From Nageia nagi (taxonomy: Eukaryota > Pinophyta), in contig JBITNC010000001.1 in assembly GCA_050084985.1 (NCBI GenBank), positions 147,250,001 through 147,314,000 of the forward strand: a stretch of DNA of 64,000 nt. Reading direction: 5' to 3'. The notes beneath the pieces were generated by a model, which saw only the letters and a list, made by a program, of their open reading frames with translations, did not search any database and was not told where the DNA came from. The translations under genes and the position numbers were made by a program. Each line of letters starts with the position of its first letter. The stretch's first letter is position 1. Positions 59,931-64,000 of the stretch are shown here, piece after piece.

Positions 59931-60845
59931 TCAACATTTCTAATGGCATGAAATACTATTCATATGTCACCCATGACATGTAAAAAGCAAAACTAAAGGT
60001 TCCTCTCTTCATTTTTGCCTTTGTAAAATGTATCTAGGTTGCAAAAACATCCCAGGTACATAAAATTATTTCTTAAAATATAAAAATTATAATTGTAGTG
60101 TACATTAGCTAGGTTATTTCTTTGTTATACCATTATGAATTATTTCTTATTGTAAAAATGTGTTTATTAATTTTTTCATTTCATGGGAACTTATTATTTC
60201 ACTATTCCTTAAAATTTCCATTCTATTGCTTGAACCCCACACCACTAGCAGTGTTCCCTCTATTGATATGTAATTCCTAGGACATAATTAAAATGAATAG
60301 TATTTCATTGATGCTTAATACATTTCTAACTCATTGAAGTGATGAAAACATAAATTTAACATTCTTAAAAAGAAAAAATTATAATTATTTTTCATTACCT
60401 CATTTGGTAACTTGGAATATAGCTAGGAGGATTGCTTATTTCTTTCATTATTGATTGAGAATTTTAAGTGCTTGACTATGTGATCTTGCATTAATATATA
60501 TTAAAAAGCATTATTTGAATTCATTAAAAATTAAACATTGCATATATGATCTTTTAATGGTTCATTCATTTCTTAAACTTGTACTTTATGATCTTACATG
60601 TTTTATCCAAATACATTGTGCAAATATAAACCAAATTATTTTAATTCATAATACAAAAAAAATGAATCAAATGCATTTTAACACAAAATTGAAACAAAAA
60701 AGATATATATATATATATTAAAATGAGTCATCTAGTGTACAATATGGGTTTGGAATAAAAATATATAGCCTAAGCTACTAATGAGCACTACTACCACTAT
60801 TGGTAGTATCCCCTGTTCACTACCTAACTCTATAATTGCTACCAC
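59931..60845. other. AT-rich stretch without a recognised gene
   Basis: It contains an AT microsatellite (60,704-60,720) and the segment CCCACACCACTAGCAGTG (about 60,236), which recurs inverted near 63,290. No frame beyond chance was seen. Confidence 0.45.
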
Positions 60846-60849
60846 TAGC

Positions 60850-62560
60850 TTCCAACATTGAGACTCCCATAGACACAGCACCAGTGCCAACCCCTTGAGC
60901 CATTAGGAGAGCCTTAACCCTCTCATACTTCACTCTAAGGGTGGTTATCTTACCCTCCATGCACTCTATCCTATCCATATAGCTCTGCATAAATGCCCAC
61001 TACACATTGGGTAGGGGTATGGGCATCCTCTCTTACAACCTCTTCACATATTGCTTCAAGGTGGTACTCTATACATCTTAGGCTACAAGTGTCACTTATA
61101 GTGTTGATACCTAGCTCTCTAAAGGCTTGATCCTCTCATTCTTTGCATTGAGATTCTCTATCCATTTATCGATCTCTCTTGTAAATAATTAATGCCTTAT
61201 TAGACCACTAGTTATGTATAAAATTATGAAATGAAATATATGGTTAGCTTTTTACTTGGTGTTGCCAATGTGATGGCCTCAACTAGCACTACTAACACTA
61301 GTGCTTATACTTCTCCCTTCTCCTACACTAGTAAATCATGCATAGGGTTATTTACCTTGTAAGGGTCATCCTCGAAGGATGCCTCACTTTCTATTGCCTC
61401 CTCCTCCTCCTCCTTATTTTCATCCATGCCCAAGTTGAAAGGATGAAATCCATGCTACCAAGTGGAATACCCATGAACTACTCCAAAAACCATAGATACA
61501 TAGGCTATTGTATCATGTACTAGAGGTGCCTCTAAAGTGAGCCTCCATATTGGGATAACTTGCTCTCTTGCAGGTGCATCTCTCTTCACTATGTATCAAT
61601 GGTAAAAATACTTAAATTGATTGGATCCCAAACTACCTAAGTACTTGATGGGGGTATATGGATCCACCACCTTCCTCTTCATTTGGAGGAAGTAATTGAG
61701 CATTATCCTTTAATATATAATAAATGTAGGATACCCACACTACATCTCCTTCCTGCAAGCTATCGATCTCTCTTCTCCTCACCTCTAGGGAATGAGGGTA
61801 CCTATATCTGCTAGCATGTGACAACCAACATGTCAAGGTGATGTCTCTTGGGGGTAAACCAATTGGTATCACTACAATGATCTTGTCATAGGCACACACC
61901 TTGAGAATACCTGCATGTGCAACAATCATGTTGAATTTTTCAATGCTAATAAAATTATATGGATCCCTATATAGCTATGCCAAAATTAGTGGTCCGTATA
62001 TGAACTATGTGTGTCTCATACATATCTCTTGTACCAACAAAACCAAGCCAAGTGGAAAAGAGGAATTACTCTTATCTAGATATAGATATGTTGAGATAAT
62101 TACAATGATGTGTAATTGTAGGTGTATCACTGGCTATGCAAACTGATACATCTCTACCAACCTAACTGCTTGATGCCCCCAATTATGGTCACCCTATCTA
62201 GCCAACCATAAAGAAAGCTACTCCCACATGTTGTTGTTTGACACCTCCATCTGATGCACTAATCTTTACTTGATGGGAATCCTCCATATCTAATAAATAT
62301 CTAGGAGAGTAATAGTCATTTGACTTAGGGAAGGTGAAATGTGTTACAATCTAGATCTTGGCACTCTGTTAGCATTATCAGGAGTGATAAATCTTGTTGG
62401 ATATGTCCAATAATGGATAGGACTACTAGCCCACATTGATTTAGAATTTCATCCAATTGGTTTGAACTCGGCCATGTCCTAGCTTTCTCCATCATGGCCA
62501 TAGCCATTGACCCATCCCTTATTAGCACCTTGAACTCCTACAAGGGAATATAAAAATTTA
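60850..62560 (-). pseudogene. Plant-mobile-domain (PMD, aminotransferase-like) protein relic
   Basis: Minus-strand reading from 62,528 gives LNQCGLVVLSIIGHIQQDLS, then CQDLDCNTFHLP. After a one-base shift it continues SQMTITLLDIY-IWRIPIK. This matches the start of plant mobile domains (T-FHLP-GEMTITL-DV--LGLPI). About 61,950-62,000 gives IYGPLILA-LYRDPYNF, like the LAPAILASLYRDL motif. 61,633-61,929 continues with LTCWLSHASRYRYPHSLEVR, then REIDSLQEGDVVWVSYIYYI. Such domains occur in MAIN/MAIL proteins and in transposable elements. The tail (60,850-61,600) is poorly conserved. Frameshifts and stops show a pseudogene. Whether it came from a host gene or a transposon is open. Confidence 0.6.
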
Positions 62561-64000
62561 TTAAAACTAAAAACATGCATTGAAAAATAAATAGAATGTT
62601 TTCAATTTGGGAATTAATGAAATAGCATATAGAAAAATCAAAGTTTGCTAATTGAAAAAGTAAATTAGTAGAGGAAAATGAATTACTATGTGGTCAAAAG
62701 GGAGGGAGTGTATGTATTCCGTTATATAGCCTTGCCATCCAATGGTGGAGCATCCAATCCCCCTATAGTCTACATAAACCATGTCAACAAGTTATAAAAA
62801 TGATAAAATTAAGTAAAACTATGTGATCTTAGGGGTCCCAAAACTAGAAAATCTTTTTCAATAATGGGACACATCAGATCAAATAAGATGAGTTGCCAAG
62901 TCAACAAGCTATAGAGGATAGGTCACCAAAACACTAAAAAAGATAAAAGGAAAAGTTAAAATGAACTCGAAAAGTCAAAAAGTGTTTATATATTTTTCTA
63001 TTTGCTCCTAAACACTAGGGATTTCTTTTTATGGTTTTGTATTGGTCCAAAACATTATTTTGCATGTTTGTTGTGATTGAAATTATTTTACAGCTCTATA
63101 ATTTCTTTTTCAAAAACTAATTTTGATGCTTTCACATCACTAATGGTGTTATTTTCTACAAATTGATCACCCATTCGATGTTTGTCATGCCAAAATGGTA
63201 AAATCATGCCTTTACATACCACATAGTAGATATTCCATTGTTAATTATTCATTTATATTATTTAAATTTATCTATATTAAATGGACATTGCTAGTGGTGT
63301 GGATTAAGTCAAATTGCTAGAAACTCTCAATGCACTACTTTAATTTTCATTATCATGAATGTTTCTAGTTGATCATTTAGAATATTGGATTATTGCAAAT
63401 GATAAAATTGTATTGTTAAAATTCAATTTGATTAAAATTTAATGCCAATTTTTCAAATTTGAAATTATACATGGTTTATGAATGTTAAATACTTGAAACT
63501 TCATGTTTCATTTCCAGTTGGATGCACTATTTTTCTTGAAAATTAAATCATCCATTTAGGTGTCACTAGTTTCATGGAAAATATATAATTAAGTGTGCTT
63601 CCAAATGATTGCTTTGTTTTCATAGTGTTACAAGCTCAAAATGATGAGGTTTTTTTATTTTACAAACATTTTATAGACAAATTGAATATATAGTCAAATC
63701 TTGCTAATTCATGTTCAATATTGAAAATATTATGACAAGTGGTATTATTATTTTTGATCTAAAATAATGCTAAATTATATGGATGATTTTCAATTTAATA
63801 TCTTTTGAATTTCTGTACTTAATATGGAAGATTTCATGCTACCAGTGATGTGTAATTGCCAAAAATATTTTATAAATGAGGTATATTTAAATTTTACTTA
63901 ATATTCACTCATTTCAAAAAAATGTTTATGCGTATACAATATTTTATGGATATGTATCAAAATTGTTAAAGACATGATTGTAAAATTTTAGGCATAACAC
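62561..64000. other. AT-rich stretch, nothing recognised
   Basis: There are only chance frames. The phrase GCTAGTGGTGTG occurs at 63,286, with weaker variants at about 63,166 and 63,842. Confidence 0.45.

Overview
The window looks like intergenic DNA from a large-genome land plant. A gymnosperm fits best, but the species cannot be fixed from sequence alone. It is AT-rich and consists almost entirely of nested, decayed LTR retrotransposons. I found no intact host gene and no tRNA or rRNA. CpG is scarce in the old elements and common in the two youngest-looking ones (22.7-29.1 kb and 37.2-37.7 kb), as expected if methylated cytosines have been lost with age.

Layout. 1-12,894: chromodomain-type Ty3/gypsy DNA (Tekay/Del-like) on the minus strand with very long LTRs (4.1 and 3.45 kb). 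The left LTR has element-internal sequence on both sides, so two copies are joined in tandem through a shared LTR. 12,895-15,300: AT-rich DNA with a diverged tandem repeat and a microsatellite. 15,300 to about 34,000: an old Tat-lineage Ty3/gypsy element on the minus strand (gag, protease, RT, two RNase H domains, integrase, and an extra unidentified coding stretch after integrase). 22,739-29,149: a young Tat-type element inserted into it, with a CTCCC target duplication and 857-bp LTRs that differ at 11 sites by my reading. This young element keeps a long gag-protease frame but has lost most of pol. Its 3' untranslated region carries three successive minisatellites. 35,983-36,316: a Ty1/copia-type LTR. 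About 36,340-37,110: a duplicated composite of telomere-like repeats. 37,232-37,717: a solo LTR with a CTTAT target duplication. 39,880-56,898: an old chromovirus interrupted by a younger chromovirus (43,231-53,168, target duplication ACTAA). The younger element's right LTR contains a pentatricopeptide-repeat (PPR) pseudogene. 56,899 to about 59,930: a plus-strand Tat-type element start (LTR, primer site, decayed gag), apparently inserted in the old chromovirus LTR. 60,850-62,560: a minus-strand relic of a plant-mobile-domain protein gene.

The retroelement parts make a readable insertion history, because three junctions are supported by target duplications or inverted LTR termini. Nearly all coding regions are broken by stops and frameshifts and are annotated as pseudogenes. 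The exception is the young Tat-type gag-protease frame, which has one nonsense codon near its start. The items most worth following are the repeated GGACCGC-NN-GCGGTCC dyad of the young element, its LTR substitutions clustered in that dyad array, the captured PPR fragment, the extra post-integrase coding region, and the variable mid-LTR segment of the chromovirus family.
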